Part shown: piece after piece, positions 1 to 9,727 of the stretch
How positions within the stretch are numbered: position 1 is the stretch's first letter
Layout of the letters: every line of letters begins with the position of its first letter
Source of the DNA: an uncultured Isosphaeraceae bacterium
Lineage (GTDB): Bacteria > Planctomycetota > Planctomycetia > Isosphaerales > Isosphaeraceae
Reading direction: 5' to 3'
NCBI GenBank assembly: GCA_945957605.1
Contig: CAMFLR010000009.1
Span: 237,925 to 301,924, forward strand
DNA: 64,000 nucleotides
Made by a program: the position numbers and the translations under genes
Notes under the pieces: model-generated
What the model was told of the DNA's origin: nothing
Databases searched by the model: none
The model's input: only the letters and a program-made list of their open reading frames with translations

Positions 1-876
1 TCGATATAGCAAGCTCTTCAGATCTTCGCCTTTCGGCGAATCTGGCAGCATCGAGTTTTTGCCCGCGTCGACCAGTTCGCAGCACCGCAGCCAGGCGAGA
101 TAGGCCAGAGTATTTCGGCCTCCCTCGCGTCCCCTTTCGTAGCCAACCGCATCGCGCTGGAGGGCAATGTTCAGGGCATGAAAGACGTCGACGCTCTCCC
201 AGGCATTTCCCAATACCACCAGGCCGGCAAGGCCCCTCACCGCATCGTCTGCATCCTTGGGATCAGTTTCCTGGCCGTAGATATCACCGAAGCTCCATCC
301 AAGCAGATTCGGAAGATATTGCGAGCCCTCTACCTTAGGCGGATCGACGATCCACGTCAGCGCAAGCAACTGATATTTCTCTCGGCCAAAGTGCGCATTG
401 GGGTTGATCGCGAGCGCCTTGGCAATCTCGTCGCGAGCGGCCTTCACTTCGTCGATCCTTGTTCGATCGCCGCCCTGTCTCACCCATCGGTGGACGAGGA
501 ATGTGCCAAGGTTTGCGTGATATCGATATCGTTGTTCTTTCACGTCGGGACGTGTCTCGTCGAGCCTCTCCAGTTGCCCCCGTTTCGTGTTCATCCAGAC
601 GATCGCTTCATCACCACGCCCTAGGCGATCGCAGGCGACGCCGGCATCATCGTAGGCGGCGAGATCTTCGGGATGATTCTGGAGTTGGGCTTGAACGCGT
701 GCCAGGCGCATTTCATAGAAGAGCGGCGGATTTCTTTCGAACCGGCCGGTGAGCACGGCGATGACCTCGGGCATTCCCTTCGCCTCGTCAGCCGGGGTAT
801 CGCGGTCCCACAGGCAAGCGACGACTGACAAAGGTAGGCCGAGCGTTAGAACGAGAGCCATTAATGTGCGTTTCAT
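1..876 (-). CDS. CLWD-type planctomycete lipoprotein, repeat protein (partial at window edge)
   Basis: The reading frame starts with ATG at 876 and stays open for 292 codons to base 1, so the C-terminus lies outside the window. Residues 1-21 form a signal peptide ending in VVAC, a plausible lipobox, followed directly by LWDRDT. This CLWDxDT start is one I recognise from a planctomycete-specific family. The middle is rich in helices and resembles tetratricopeptide repeats (LAAYDDAGVACDRLGRGDEA near residues 73-92). Function is unknown; a lipid-anchored scaffold or binding role is inference. No operon partner is visible. Confidence 0.75.
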   Translation of the reverse strand, partial: MKRTLMALVLTLGLPLSVVACLWDRDTPADEAKGMPEVIAVLTGRFERNPPLFYEMRLARVQAQLQNHPEDLAAYDDAGVACDRLGRGDEAIVWMNTKRGQLERLDETRPDVKEQRYRYHANLGTFLVHRWVRQGGDRTRIDEVKAARDEIAKALAINPNAHFGREKYQLLALTWIVDPPKVEGSQYLPNLLGWSFGDIYGQETDPKDADDAVRGLAGLVVLGNAWESVDVFHALNIALQRDAVGYERGREGGRNTLAYLAWLRCCELVDAGKNSMLPDSPKGEDLKSLLYR

Positions 877-1107
877 GGTCAAGCTCCCGGCGGGCGATCG
901 ATGTCATGTTTCCAGCATGAAGCAGGCGATGGAGTCCATCAAGCGGGAAACGCTGCGATCTTTTGCATCGGAGGCCCGGAGCGTTGTCATTGGCGTTACA
1001 ACGGCAGTTGTATACTGGTGTATCGAAAGACGCGAATACCGCGCAGAGTTTAGCGCCCCGGCTTGGGGCTTCAGTTGAATTGCCAGATGGTCAAGCGCCA
1101 CGCTTTA

Positions 1108-1428
1108 TTAGTCGAGCAAGAACGGTTGAGCGTAGCGATTCAACCGCGGATCATCCGGCTCGAGCCCAAGCATCGCGAGCAATGCATCCAACTTGGGTGG
1201 GTCGGCGATCAGCCGCACCTTGCGATGTGGCACCGCGAGAATGATGAGCACACGCTGACCCGACGGCAGGATGTAAGCCCAGCCATCCTCCTCGCCCCCT
1301 GCCGTCCGCGTCGAATCGGTCTCGGTGAAATGGGGCAACCCCAAGAGGTTACGCATCTGCTCTCGGCTTGCGTCAAAGGAGGCGAGTTCCCATAGGGGAA
1401 GCTCAAGAGGCATCGGCATTGCTTCCAT
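1108..1428 (-). CDS. hypothetical protein, 106 aa
   Basis: A 106-residue frame with coding-like composition and no signal peptide or membrane segment. It has a compact pattern (LPLWELASF, GWAYILPSGQRVLIIL, VRLIADPPKLDALLAMLGLEPDDPRL) that suggests a small alpha/beta protein. I do not recognise the family. It is a single gene with no close neighbour on its strand. An overlapping frame at 1209-1550 is read as a shadow. Confidence 0.5.
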   Translation of the reverse strand: MEAMPMPLELPLWELASFDASREQMRNLLGLPHFTETDSTRTAGGEEDGWAYILPSGQRVLIILAVPHRKVRLIADPPKLDALLAMLGLEPDDPRLNRYAQPFLLD

Positions 1429-1672
1429 CTTTCACCGTCGTCGATAATCGGGAAATGACTCTGGTTTGCAATGTAGAAAAACGTGAGCAAATAAAATTGG
1501 CAGGATTTGATGATCGATTTACCATATTCGCAATTTGCGTAATGTAGCACAATACAGCGTCTGCCCAGAGCAGATTCAATGAAATGATTCGATCAATAGT
1601 CTGGGCGAAGCGGCCTCTTCAAGCGCGTGGACGTGGCGCAAACACAATCCCGGAGGATTCACAGAGACGAGA

Positions 1673-1942
1673 ATGTGAATTCTTCGTGCCGCGTTGGCGA
1701 TTGCCGTAATCGGGCTGGCGGCCTCATCTGTAGACGCGGAATCATCTACGATAGGCTTCTATAGATACCTACGACCCTGCTCAAGACTTTACCGTCAGCC
1801 GCTCCGCTTCGGGGCCGGGACTCAACAGTTATCGCGTGAATTTCGACGCCGGAATCACTGCCCAGTTGAGACAAATCAAACTTGCGATCCGACGGAGATT
1901 TTGTACGTCCAGGAAGAACGGATCGGCGAGCGTGTTCTTTAA
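1673..1942 (+). pseudogene. remnant of a small secreted protein with nonsense codon 2
   Basis: ATG at 1673 is followed by TGA. Reading past it gives ILRAALAIAVIGLAASSVDA, an almost perfect signal peptide with an AxA-like cleavage site. A CGA-to-TGA change would explain this. Just after the signal peptide the likely frame switches: a second frame from about 1763 reads IDTYDPAQDFTVSRSASGPG, which looks more like mature protein than the original frame does. Seen: the stop, the signal-like stretch and the frame change. Inferred: that this was once one gene. The family is unknown. Confidence 0.35.
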
Positions 1943-2391
1943 TACTTCTCGCTACTGTGACCGCAGTGGGAACAATTCGATCCGTCGAATCGGTAGGAAA
2001 ATCCGCAGCGCGGACAAGCCCCTGCGCGGTTCCATTGCGCGCGGTCGGACGAAAACCGCAGCCACACACAGGCATCACACTCTGTGCGATGTTTCAACTC
2101 GTGCTGGCATGAGGGGCAGATGAAAACGGTCGGACTTGGGGCCGCAATGGATTGAGGTGGTTGATCAGCGACCAGCAATTCGGCTTCGCGAACTACTCCT
2201 GCTCTGAGAAGTTCTTCGCCAATGAGCCGCGTGTCTTGGAAGTTCAGCGGTTTAAGTTCGATCGCCAAATCGGCTCGAAGGCGTTCGATCATGTCCTTCT
2301 TCGTGGCGAGATCGACTCCTGTGTAAGCGCGCACGATGTAGGTGAAATCGATCATCCTACCGTCTGCGTTCCATCCTCGGACTCGTACCAC
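1939..2391 (-). CDS. zinc-ribbon protein, 150 aa
   Basis: The C-terminal half holds two zinc-ribbon-like units: CPSC-x7-TECDAC near residues 93-107, and CPRCGF with CSHCGH near residues 125-146. The N-terminal half starts with RVRGWNADGRMIDFTYIVRA, a beta-rich stretch followed by a helix carrying DMIERLRADL. The listed start is GTG at 2391; an in-frame ATG at 2355 is an alternative. A frame stop lies just upstream of the GTG, so the gene cannot be much longer. Zinc binding is inferred from the cysteine pairs; target and role are unknown. Confidence 0.6.
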   Translation of the reverse strand: MVRVRGWNADGRMIDFTYIVRAYTGVDLATKKDMIERLRADLAIELKPLNFQDTRLIGEELLRAGVVREAELLVADQPPQSIAAPSPTVFICPSCQHELKHRTECDACVWLRFSSDRAQWNRAGACPRCGFSYRFDGSNCSHCGHSSEKY

Positions 2392-2472
2392 AGGTGATGA
2401 TATATAAAATCACGCATAATCTATACCAGTAGAACCATAGCCAGGCCGCAAATCAGAATAACAGAACCTCGG

Positions 2473-2814
2473 TCAATTTCGCCGCGGGCTGTGTTGGGCC
2501 GTCGATTGTAAAGCAGTTCTGAATGCTTCGAGAAGCGTTAGCAAATCGTTACGGGCCGCGTCATCATCGGTTTGGTGGTTAAGAAAGGTCGACGAAACCT
2601 CTTGCGAGCGATCCTCGACAACTTCAATGAGTTGCCGCAGTTGCGAGATCGCTTCGCTTACAGCTTCTGGCCCAGCCTTGCGAGACCATCCAGCGATTTG
2701 CTCGGCGTCGGTCGAAATCGCGTCGATACCGCAGCACTCGCGGACGCACGCGGTTTCACAATGGAGGAAGCAGTCAGCGAGCGGTGGCGATATTTCGACT
2801 TCGACACACTTCAT
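2473..2814 (-). CDS. DUF6331-like protein
   Basis: From ATG at 2814 the protein begins MKCVEVEISPPLADCFLHCE and carries a cysteine-rich core (HCETACVRECCGIDA) and a long C-terminal helix. This resembles DUF6331 proteins common in planctomycetes; the match is from memory and uncertain. The frame is open upstream to 3033, but the upstream residues look non-coding. A GAGG sequence about 7 bases before ATG 2814 supports that start; ATG 2889 is the alternative. The clustered Cys and His residues may bind metal (inference). Confidence 0.5.
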   Translation of the reverse strand: MKCVEVEISPPLADCFLHCETACVRECCGIDAISTDAEQIAGWSRKAGPEAVSEAISQLRQLIEVVEDRSQEVSSTFLNHQTDDDAARNDLLTLLEAFRTALQSTAQHSPRRN

Positions 2815-3036
2815 CGTGAGCCTCGAGCTGCCTAGCAAAATGACCGCGCTTTCCCAGCCCAATTGAATGTCAGGCAGGTTCAATCTCATTCGAGAATATA
2901 ACACAATCATCCATGATAATGGTAGATCGCGCCAGGATAATGTCACATGCGTTGACTGCGTGCGACGCCCGTCAGGTTCGCCTCGATGCGGCCGAAAGTC
3001 GACCAGCATGATTTTGTAAGCAAGATCGGCCAAGAA

Positions 3037-4320
3037 TTACGGCTTCAACTCCACGTTGCTTACGCCGCGCGTCCCTTTGTGGAAGAGGTTGTTCGAGAAA
3101 TGCAGCCCGCGCGGCGCCAGGTCTCCGCCGGGGATGATGACGGCGTATGCATACCGCGGCTCGCCGACCGCCTGAACGACGTTTCCCTGCACGATCACAT
3201 CGGTGAGCGGCGGATCGTCGGCTTCCTGACCGGTGTCGAATTTGATCGGCGAGCGGCCGTCGCCCCAAACCCAGTGAGCATCGCCGTGGCCGAAGTCTGA
3301 AATGATGTTGTTGGCAATAATCGACCCGCCGTCGGTGTTATCTGACTTCGAGGCCGCGCCTGGCATTAGGCCAATCGCCCAGAGGCTGTTGCGGGTGAAC
3401 TGATTTCCAATAATCAGCACGTTCCGCGAGCCATGCATCGCCTTCATGCCGATGAACGCGTTCGCCACGACATTGTTCGAGACGATCACGTGATCGGTAT
3501 GCAGGTCGATGCCTTGTGCAGCGTTTTCGACGTGGTTTCCCAAGATTCGCGTCAAATTGCTGGCTTGCGGCGAGGTCACGAAAATTGCAGACCCCTGCTG
3601 CCAGTTGTCGGTGTAGTCCGTGTCCCAGGTCGCCTGACTGACAATCCGGCCTTTCTTGGGATTTTTCTTCACCCAATCACCGAGCCGGTGCTTTGCCTTC
3701 AGATCGGTCGTGGGAAGGAGGCGGTCTTCAACCACGCGGCAACCTTCGATCAGCGTGCCAGTGCTTCCGCCGACGCTGATTCCCGTCCCATCGGTGCAGT
3801 TGAAGGCATAGCCCCAATCGAGGCTACCTGTTCTGTCATCCACGGTAACTCGCATATAGTTGCGAACGAGGCAATGGCTGATGCGTGCGTCGCGGCAATC
3901 TCGAAGGGTGATTGCGCCCGAGCCTGTGTGGTTGTCAATCACGCGGACGTTTTCGATCACGAGGTCACGGCAGCGGATGGCCAGCACACCTTCGGTCGTG
4001 GTCTCCATTTTGCCTTCCTCCCGCGTGAGCGTCAGGTCGCGGAGTTCGGCACCGACGGCATCTTCGATCTCGATGATCGGTTGGTCGACATTGCGCTGAA
4101 TGATTCGGCCAGGGCCAAAGAGACCGCAGCGTTCCCCTCGCAAGGTGAGCTTTCGATCGATCAGATAATCGCCCGCGGGAACAAAAATCATCCGCTCGGG
4201 ATTGGCGTCAATCGCTGCTTGAATTGAGTCGTATTTCACGACGGACGGACCTTCCGCCGTGTTCGCAGACGCAGCGCCGAAGCCGATCGATACGATAAGG
4301 AGTGTCACGATCGGTCGCAT
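3037..4320 (-). CDS. secreted right-handed parallel beta-helix protein
   Basis: The 427-residue protein starts with a signal peptide (MRPIVTLLIVSIGFGAASAN). A pectate-lyase-superfamily start follows (YDSIQAAIDAN, then VPAGDYLI). The rest is a ladder of beta-helix coils: DLVIENVRVIDNHTGSGAI, NLTRILGNHVENAAQGIDL, HVIVSNNVVANAFIGMKAM, NVLIIGNQFTRNSLWAIGL. It is full length for such proteins. The fold usually serves polysaccharide lyases or hydrolases and surface proteins. No catalytic residues can be assigned, so the substrate is unknown. It is transcribed alone; the gene at 2814 lies downstream on the same strand. Confidence 0.8.
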   Translation of the reverse strand: MRPIVTLLIVSIGFGAASANTAEGPSVVKYDSIQAAIDANPERMIFVPAGDYLIDRKLTLRGERCGLFGPGRIIQRNVDQPIIEIEDAVGAELRDLTLTREEGKMETTTEGVLAIRCRDLVIENVRVIDNHTGSGAITLRDCRDARISHCLVRNYMRVTVDDRTGSLDWGYAFNCTDGTGISVGGSTGTLIEGCRVVEDRLLPTTDLKAKHRLGDWVKKNPKKGRIVSQATWDTDYTDNWQQGSAIFVTSPQASNLTRILGNHVENAAQGIDLHTDHVIVSNNVVANAFIGMKAMHGSRNVLIIGNQFTRNSLWAIGLMPGAASKSDNTDGGSIIANNIISDFGHGDAHWVWGDGRSPIKFDTGQEADDPPLTDVIVQGNVVQAVGEPRYAYAVIIPGGDLAPRGLHFSNNLFHKGTRGVSNVELKP

Positions 4321-4969
4321 AATCCCGCCACCATTGTTGCTGGAAAGGATGGATTGAGCCGCACACTTTACAGAACGATAACGGCTCGGGCAATTACACG
4401 GGCCCCCCTTTTCGCGGACGTTCGGATGATCTCAGCGATTCGCGCGTTCATCACTGTAAGCGCGGCCTGACAAGCGTCGCGTTGCGGCAACGGTCCAATC
4501 TTGCGCAAAGTCGCACATTCGCGTGTTACTTTTGGGATTCATTGGCTCGGTCAACGTGAGTCACTTTGTTAGTCTTACAAGGTTCGGATTTTGTATCTTC
4601 GAGCGAGCGTTAAAAGATCTTTATGGGGCATAAGTCTTTGATTTCAAGCGGTAAAGTGAACGTTTGGCGGTCGTGAGCGCAGGCTTGTGACTTGGGATAA
4701 TGCGTCGTGTTTGGAGGATGTAAATGTTTCTATACGGGCGTAATGCATTCATACGCGTTTAGATCGCTTATGTTCAGTTTATTTTGATGCATCGATTCAC
4801 CTGGCTTGAATCGATTGAGTCGTGCACCTAGATTTGAGTGCACACGTCGCCCCCCTTTCCGTAGCCAAAATCGGCGTCAGATTGAGCCTCCTTCACGTTG
4901 AAGGTCTGGGTTCGCGTTCGCCCCGTCGTTGGGGTTTCATGCCTCGCTTCGCAAGGGTTAAGCACCACG
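4321..4969 (+). other. intergenic region between divergent beta-helix genes
   Basis: This 649-base stretch separates two divergently transcribed beta-helix genes and should hold both promoters. Only short, overlapping frames of no recognisable content are present. I see no RNA gene, strong hairpin or repeat. The stretch 4555-4840 is visibly more AT-rich than its surroundings. Confidence 0.5.
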
Positions 4970-6241
4970 ATGAGCTTTCGTTCCGCCCGCAAGAGGACGT
5001 CCCGTCGCCTCCAGTTCGACAATTTGGAAACACGGCAGGTTCTGAGCACGCTTGTCGTTTCGCCGACCGGCAGTGACTCCAATCCCGGCACTGCCGACCT
5101 TCCGCTCAAGACGTTGCAACACGCCGCTGATATTACCGTCGCTGGTGATACGGTCGATGTCAAAGCTGGCAACTACACAGGGTTCGAGATGGGCTGGGAC
5201 ACGCCCAAGAGCGGACTTCCGGGCGCACCGATTACCTTCGCCGCCGAGCCTGGCGCGAACATCGTCACGCAAAACGCGAAGACGCAAGACGGAATCGATC
5301 TTGAAGGGTCGAGCTATATCACAATCACCGGTTTCACGATCACCGGAATGCCACGCGCTGGCATTCGTGCGGTTCAAGACACGAATGTGGTGATCCAGAA
5401 CAATGTGGCCGATCAAAACGGTTACTGGGGCATCTACACGAGCTTCAGCAACAACGTGACGATCCAGAACAACACTGCTTCGCGTTCGACGATTCAGCAT
5501 GGAATTTACATCGCGAACACGTCGTCGAACGCGGTTGTCACGGGTAACTACATCTGGGGCAACTATGCGTGCGGCCTCCAGTTCAATGGCGACGTGAGCC
5601 AAGGTGGCGCGGGTGTCATCACGAACGCAGTGGTCGAGAACAACACCATCACGGGCAACAGCTCGGGCGGGGGCGCGGCGATTAATTGTGATGGACTGCA
5701 GAACTCGTTGATCGCGAACAACATCCTTACGGGCAACATGTCGACCGGCATCGCGCTCTTCAAGGGCGACGCAGCCGCCGGCGCGACGAACAACATTGTT
5801 GCGAACAACACGATCGTGATGGGGACAAGCGCTCGTTGGGCGATCAACATCAACAACGGCAGTACCGGCAATCAGGTTTACAACAACATCCTGCTCAATG
5901 AGAATCCGGCCCACGGCTCGATCACAATCACGTCGGATAGCCTGTCTGGATTCAAGAGCGACTACAATGTGGTCTCGCAGTTCAACCTCAAGGGGGCGAA
6001 CGTGAGCCTGACTACCTGGCGAAGCAAAACACGGCAAGACGCGCACTCAACGGTCGCAACCATTGCTCAAACCTTGACCAACTCCGCCGCGAATCTGCTG
6101 GCTACCACTGCGACGGGTGTCGACCTCGTGCCGACCGGGCCGGCCGTACTCAAGGGAACGAACCTGAGCAAGTACTTCACGACCAATGCCAACGGCCAAG
6201 CTCGCTCGGCGACCGGTCCGTGGAACATTGGCGCGCTCTAA
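4970..6241 (+). CDS. surface right-handed beta-helix protein with planctomycete extracellular motif
   Basis: ATG at 4970 gives an N-terminus of basic residues followed by LQFDNLETRQVLS, the planctomycete extracellular motif (Pfam Planc_extracel type). Then comes TLVVSPTGSDSNPGT and LKTLQHAADI, the usual start of DUF1565/parallel beta-helix proteins. About ten coils follow with the asparagine-ladder pattern (VVIQNNVADQNGYWGIY, NVTIQNNTASRSTIQHGIY, NSLIANNILTGNMSTGIAL). The frame is open further upstream to 4898, but the motif spacing favours 4970. Likely exported and surface-associated. No catalytic site can be seen. Confidence 0.8.
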   Translation: MSFRSARKRTSRRLQFDNLETRQVLSTLVVSPTGSDSNPGTADLPLKTLQHAADITVAGDTVDVKAGNYTGFEMGWDTPKSGLPGAPITFAAEPGANIVTQNAKTQDGIDLEGSSYITITGFTITGMPRAGIRAVQDTNVVIQNNVADQNGYWGIYTSFSNNVTIQNNTASRSTIQHGIYIANTSSNAVVTGNYIWGNYACGLQFNGDVSQGGAGVITNAVVENNTITGNSSGGGAAINCDGLQNSLIANNILTGNMSTGIALFKGDAAAGATNNIVANNTIVMGTSARWAININNGSTGNQVYNNILLNENPAHGSITITSDSLSGFKSDYNVVSQFNLKGANVSLTTWRSKTRQDAHSTVATIAQTLTNSAANLLATTATGVDLVPTGPAVLKGTNLSKYFTTNANGQARSATGPWNIGAL

Positions 6242-6946
6242 ATTCGCCTTGCTCTCGTGCTCCGGCCGAACTTTTGGTCGGAGTAATTCTACTTTCTTTT
6301 TGCGCTTCCAAATCAGAAACGGGCCGACGTTTCTCGCGTTCTTCCTTCAGCTACCCTCGAATTGTCTACAATGCGCCACAGGATATCCGCGCCGTGAAGA
6401 GGGAGCCGGGAATGCTCGGCCCAAGACTGGCGAACGCTGGTGCGAGTTCACGAACAGCGACAATCGGACCAAAAACGGCGGACGGGCGAGCCAATTCGCA
6501 GATAACTCGTGTTATGGCTGGATCCTTGGGAGCGGTCGCGGTTTCGCTGCGTCTTTTGGAAGAGCACGCGGAGTTTACGATCCCGAATTGAAGTAGATGT
6601 ACTGTGCGCATCGGCGCAGTCTTAAATTACGGCGTCATCGTCAAAGCGCGGCGCTCGAAACGAATCTGGTCGAGCGAAGAGGCGACGGGATTTGAGCCGT
6701 TAAACGACTCTTCGACGCCCAAGGAATTCGGCGAAATTTGACAAACGACCGGAAGCCGCAAATGGCCTATTCCGGCCGTCGCGAAGACCGTCTTTCACCC
6801 GAGAGCCGCTAGAGAGTAGAATCGCGACGGGTGCGAGCGTCATTTCGAAATTCTGAGCACTTCATATTCAGCGAAGTCGGATCCGACAATCGTTGAATAG
6901 TTTCGACGCATACTCCTGTCACCAGTTCACTTCAAGAGTCGCTAGC
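6242..6946 (+). other. intergenic region, no gene recognised
   Basis: About 700 bases between two same-strand genes. Several overlapping frames of 80-136 codons exist (for example 6186-6596), but they overlap the upstream gene, differ in frame and show no recognisable motif. I treat the region as non-coding, probably containing the promoter of the gene starting at 6947. Confidence 0.4.
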
Positions 6947-9538
6947 ATGCATTTGCGTTCAAATTCAAGATGGTTTCAGGCGTTTTCCATTGCCTTCGTT
7001 GGCCTCTGCACGACGCTGGCAAGTCCGCGGGCGTCGCTTGCGGCATCCCAACTTCGCCCACCGGCGGTTCCGCTTGTCGCATGCGACCCCTACTTCAGCG
7101 TCTGGTCGCAGTCGAACGTTCTCTGGGAATCCAGCACAACTCACTGGACCGGAACGCAGCAGCGTTTGGCTGCGATCGTTCGCGTTGACGGCCATGCCTA
7201 CCGTTTGATGGGGGCAACTCCGCAGACGTTGGCCGCGACGAAGCAATTTTCAGTTGAGGTTTTGCCGACTCGCTCGATCTACACTTTTGCCGGCGCTGGC
7301 GTGCAGATCAAGCTGACGTTTACGACCCCTGCGTTGCCCGAAGACGTTGCTGTCCTCAGTCGCCCCACCACGTACATCAACTGCGAAGTGAATTCGACGA
7401 ACGGCAACGCTCATCAAGTCGAATTCTATTTCGATGCGGGCGGTGAACTCGCGACAAACACGTTGGATCAATCGGTCACGGGCGAACTCGTTTCGACCAG
7501 GAACGCCGTGGGCCTGAAGCTTGGTACCGATTCGCAGCACGTCCTGGGAAAATCGGGGGACGACCTTCGGATTGATTGGGGATACTTGTACGTTGCCGCA
7601 GCAAAGCAATTCACTCCCGTTACCGCTTTCGGCGATTCGGCGGCCCTGCGCGAAGCGTTCGACGAGTCGGGAACTCAAGGACTCAAGGATCGCTCGTTCA
7701 AGTTCCCATGCAAAGCGGGGACCGTGGTCGCTGCAGTGGCGATGCCGGTGGGACAGGTTGGCCAGCAACCGGTTTCAGCCTACGCATTGATCGCCTATGA
7801 CGACCTGTATTCCATTGAATACATGAAGCAACGGCTGAAGCCTTACTGGCGAAAAGATGGCTGGGAAGCGGCCGACTTGATTGTCGCTGCCATCGACGAA
7901 CACGACGCCTTGGAAGCGAAATGCAAAACGTTCGACTCCGAGTTGATGACCGACCTGACGAATATTGGCGGCCGGGAATACGCGGAAATCTCGGCGCTCG
8001 CGTATCGCCAATGCTTCGCGGCGGGGAAATTTGTCTCTGATGCGAATGGAAAGCCGCTGCAATTCTGCAAGGAAAACCACTCCAACGGCTGCATTGCGAC
8101 GTCCGACGTTTTCTACCCGATGCTGCCTCAGTTCCTCTTGTTCGGGCCGACACTAACGAAATCGGTACTCGTTCCGTTCATGGACTACGCCGCGTCTGAT
8201 CGTTGGCGATTCCCGTTCGCTCCGCACGACCTTGGAACGTATCCCAAAGCCAATGGTCAGCGCTATGGAGGAGGCGAACGTAGCGAAGAAAATCAGATGC
8301 CGGTGGAGGAATCCGGCAACATGCTCGCGTTGTTTGCCGCCCTGGCCAAAATGGAAGGTAATGCCGACTTCGCGGCGATCTACTGGCCGCAATTGAGCAA
8401 GTGGGCCGAGTACCTGAAGGCCAAAGGGTTCGATCCCGAAAACCAGCTTTGCACCGACGACTTCGCCGGGCACATGGCTCATAACGTGAATCTCAGCGCG
8501 AAGGCAATCGTCGGACTTGGCTCGTATGCGATGCTCTGCGAAATGCGTGGCTTGAAGGAAGAGGCGGAGACGTACAAGACGATCGCCAAGCAGTTCGCCG
8601 ACCAGTGGATCAAAACGGCACGCGAAGGCGACCACTTCCGATTGGCCTTCGATCGCCCGGGAACGTGGAGCCAAAAATACAACCTCGTGTGGGATCGCCT
8701 GCTCGGGCTGAACCTGTTTCCGCGCGAGGTCTTCGAGACTGAGATGGCCTTCTATCGCAAGAAGCAACACAAGTTCGGCCTGCCTCTTGATAGTCGGTCC
8801 GACTACACCAAGCTCGACTGGATTCTCTGGACCGCGACGTTGACCGGAAATCGCGACGATTTCGATGCACTCGTAAAGCCGGTTCATACGTTCTTGAATG
8901 CGACTCCAGACCGCACGCCGATGACAGATTGGTATTACACGTCGACCGCCAAGAAGGTTGGGTTCGACGCCAGGCCAGTTGTGGGTGGCGTATTCCTTAA
9001 AATGCTCTACACCCCGGAGGTGTGGAAGAAATATGCGACGCGCGACGTGACGAAGGCATCGAAATGGGCTCCGATGCCAGTCGCGCCGAAGGCGATCACG
9101 CTGATTCCAACCAGCGAAAAGGCGGAAACGGTTTATCGCTACACCACTGAGAAACCAGCGGGTGACTGGTTCGCAGTTGATTATGCGGATGCTTCGTGGA
9201 AGCAAGGTCCCGGTGGATTCGGGCGGACGGATGGTCTCATCAAAACGCCGTGGCAATCCAGCGATATCTGGCTGCGTCGAACGATCGACATCAAGGAACC
9301 AGTTCCCGCACGCGTAGCTCTGCGGATCTGGCATGACGAAGACGCCGAAGTTTATATCAACGGCAAGCTCGTTGTTTCGCTCGACGGGTATACGACCGGT
9401 TACGAAGTTTTTGAGGTCCCCTCATCGGCCTTGCATCAGGGAGAAAACGTCGTTGCGATTCACTGCCACCAGACCACGGGTGGGCAGTATATCGACTTCG
9501 GTTTCGACTCACTCGTGCCCGATACGGCGAAGAAGTGA
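6947..9538 (+). CDS. secreted glutaminase-family protein (DUF4965/DUF1793) with extra C-terminal domain
   Basis: From ATG 6947 the protein begins with a basic stretch and hydrophobic core ending near PRASLAAS, a signal peptide. RPPAVPLVACDPYFSVWS marks the DUF4964 start typical of glutaminase A-like proteins. The DUF5127 region and the six-hairpin DUF4965/DUF1793 part follow (LAYRQCFAAGKF, SDVFYPMLPQFLLF, ENQMPVEESGNMLALFAALA, YTKLDWILWTATL). After about residue 720 comes a galactose-binding-like sandwich domain (WLRRTIDI, RIWHDEDAEVYINGKLV) that may bind sugars. The family is extracytoplasmic; glutamine as substrate is only inferred from the family name. An upstream in-frame ATG at 6893 is less likely. 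Confidence 0.85.
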   Translation: MHLRSNSRWFQAFSIAFVGLCTTLASPRASLAASQLRPPAVPLVACDPYFSVWSQSNVLWESSTTHWTGTQQRLAAIVRVDGHAYRLMGATPQTLAATKQFSVEVLPTRSIYTFAGAGVQIKLTFTTPALPEDVAVLSRPTTYINCEVNSTNGNAHQVEFYFDAGGELATNTLDQSVTGELVSTRNAVGLKLGTDSQHVLGKSGDDLRIDWGYLYVAAAKQFTPVTAFGDSAALREAFDESGTQGLKDRSFKFPCKAGTVVAAVAMPVGQVGQQPVSAYALIAYDDLYSIEYMKQRLKPYWRKDGWEAADLIVAAIDEHDALEAKCKTFDSELMTDLTNIGGREYAEISALAYRQCFAAGKFVSDANGKPLQFCKENHSNGCIATSDVFYPMLPQFLLFGPTLTKSVLVPFMDYAASDRWRFPFAPHDLGTYPKANGQRYGGGERSEENQMPVEESGNMLALFAALAKMEGNADFAAIYWPQLSKWAEYLKAKGFDPENQLCTDDFAGHMAHNVNLSAKAIVGLGSYAMLCEMRGLKEEAETYKTIAKQFADQWIKTAREGDHFRLAFDRPGTWSQKYNLVWDRLLGLNLFPREVFETEMAFYRKKQHKFGLPLDSRSDYTKLDWILWTATLTGNRDDFDALVKPVHTFLNATPDRTPMTDWYYTSTAKKVGFDARPVVGGVFLKMLYTPEVWKKYATRDVTKASKWAPMPVAPKAITLIPTSEKAETVYRYTTEKPAGDWFAVDYADASWKQGPGGFGRTDGLIKTPWQSSDIWLRRTIDIKEPVPARVALRIWHDEDAEVYINGKLVVSLDGYTTGYEVFEVPSSALHQGENVVAIHCHQTTGGQYIDFGFDSLVPDTAKK

Positions 9539-9727
9539 TGATTCGCAACTAAAACAGACCCTTTCTGGCTGTGGTGAGCGGCTATCGCAAGCTTGACAGA
9601 TCGTTCGTCGATTCAACCAGCGTCTTCTACTTTGATTCTCAGACGATGCGGCGAGTGGTGCGATCCGACAAGGTCTCGCACCACTCGTCGCATTGTTGTT
9701 CGTGAGCGGTTAAGGGGCCGTATCGCC

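Noticed and set aside
4958..6046. A 362-codon minus-strand frame opposite the beta-helix gene
   Set aside because: The beta-helix coil repeats on the plus strand produce repetitive antisense codons; the antisense protein is Arg/Val/Asp-rich and meaningless.
8153..9334. A 393-codon minus-strand frame inside the glutaminase-type gene
   Set aside because: It is antisense to a gene with clear domain motifs and is rich in Arg and Pro without any recognisable fold.
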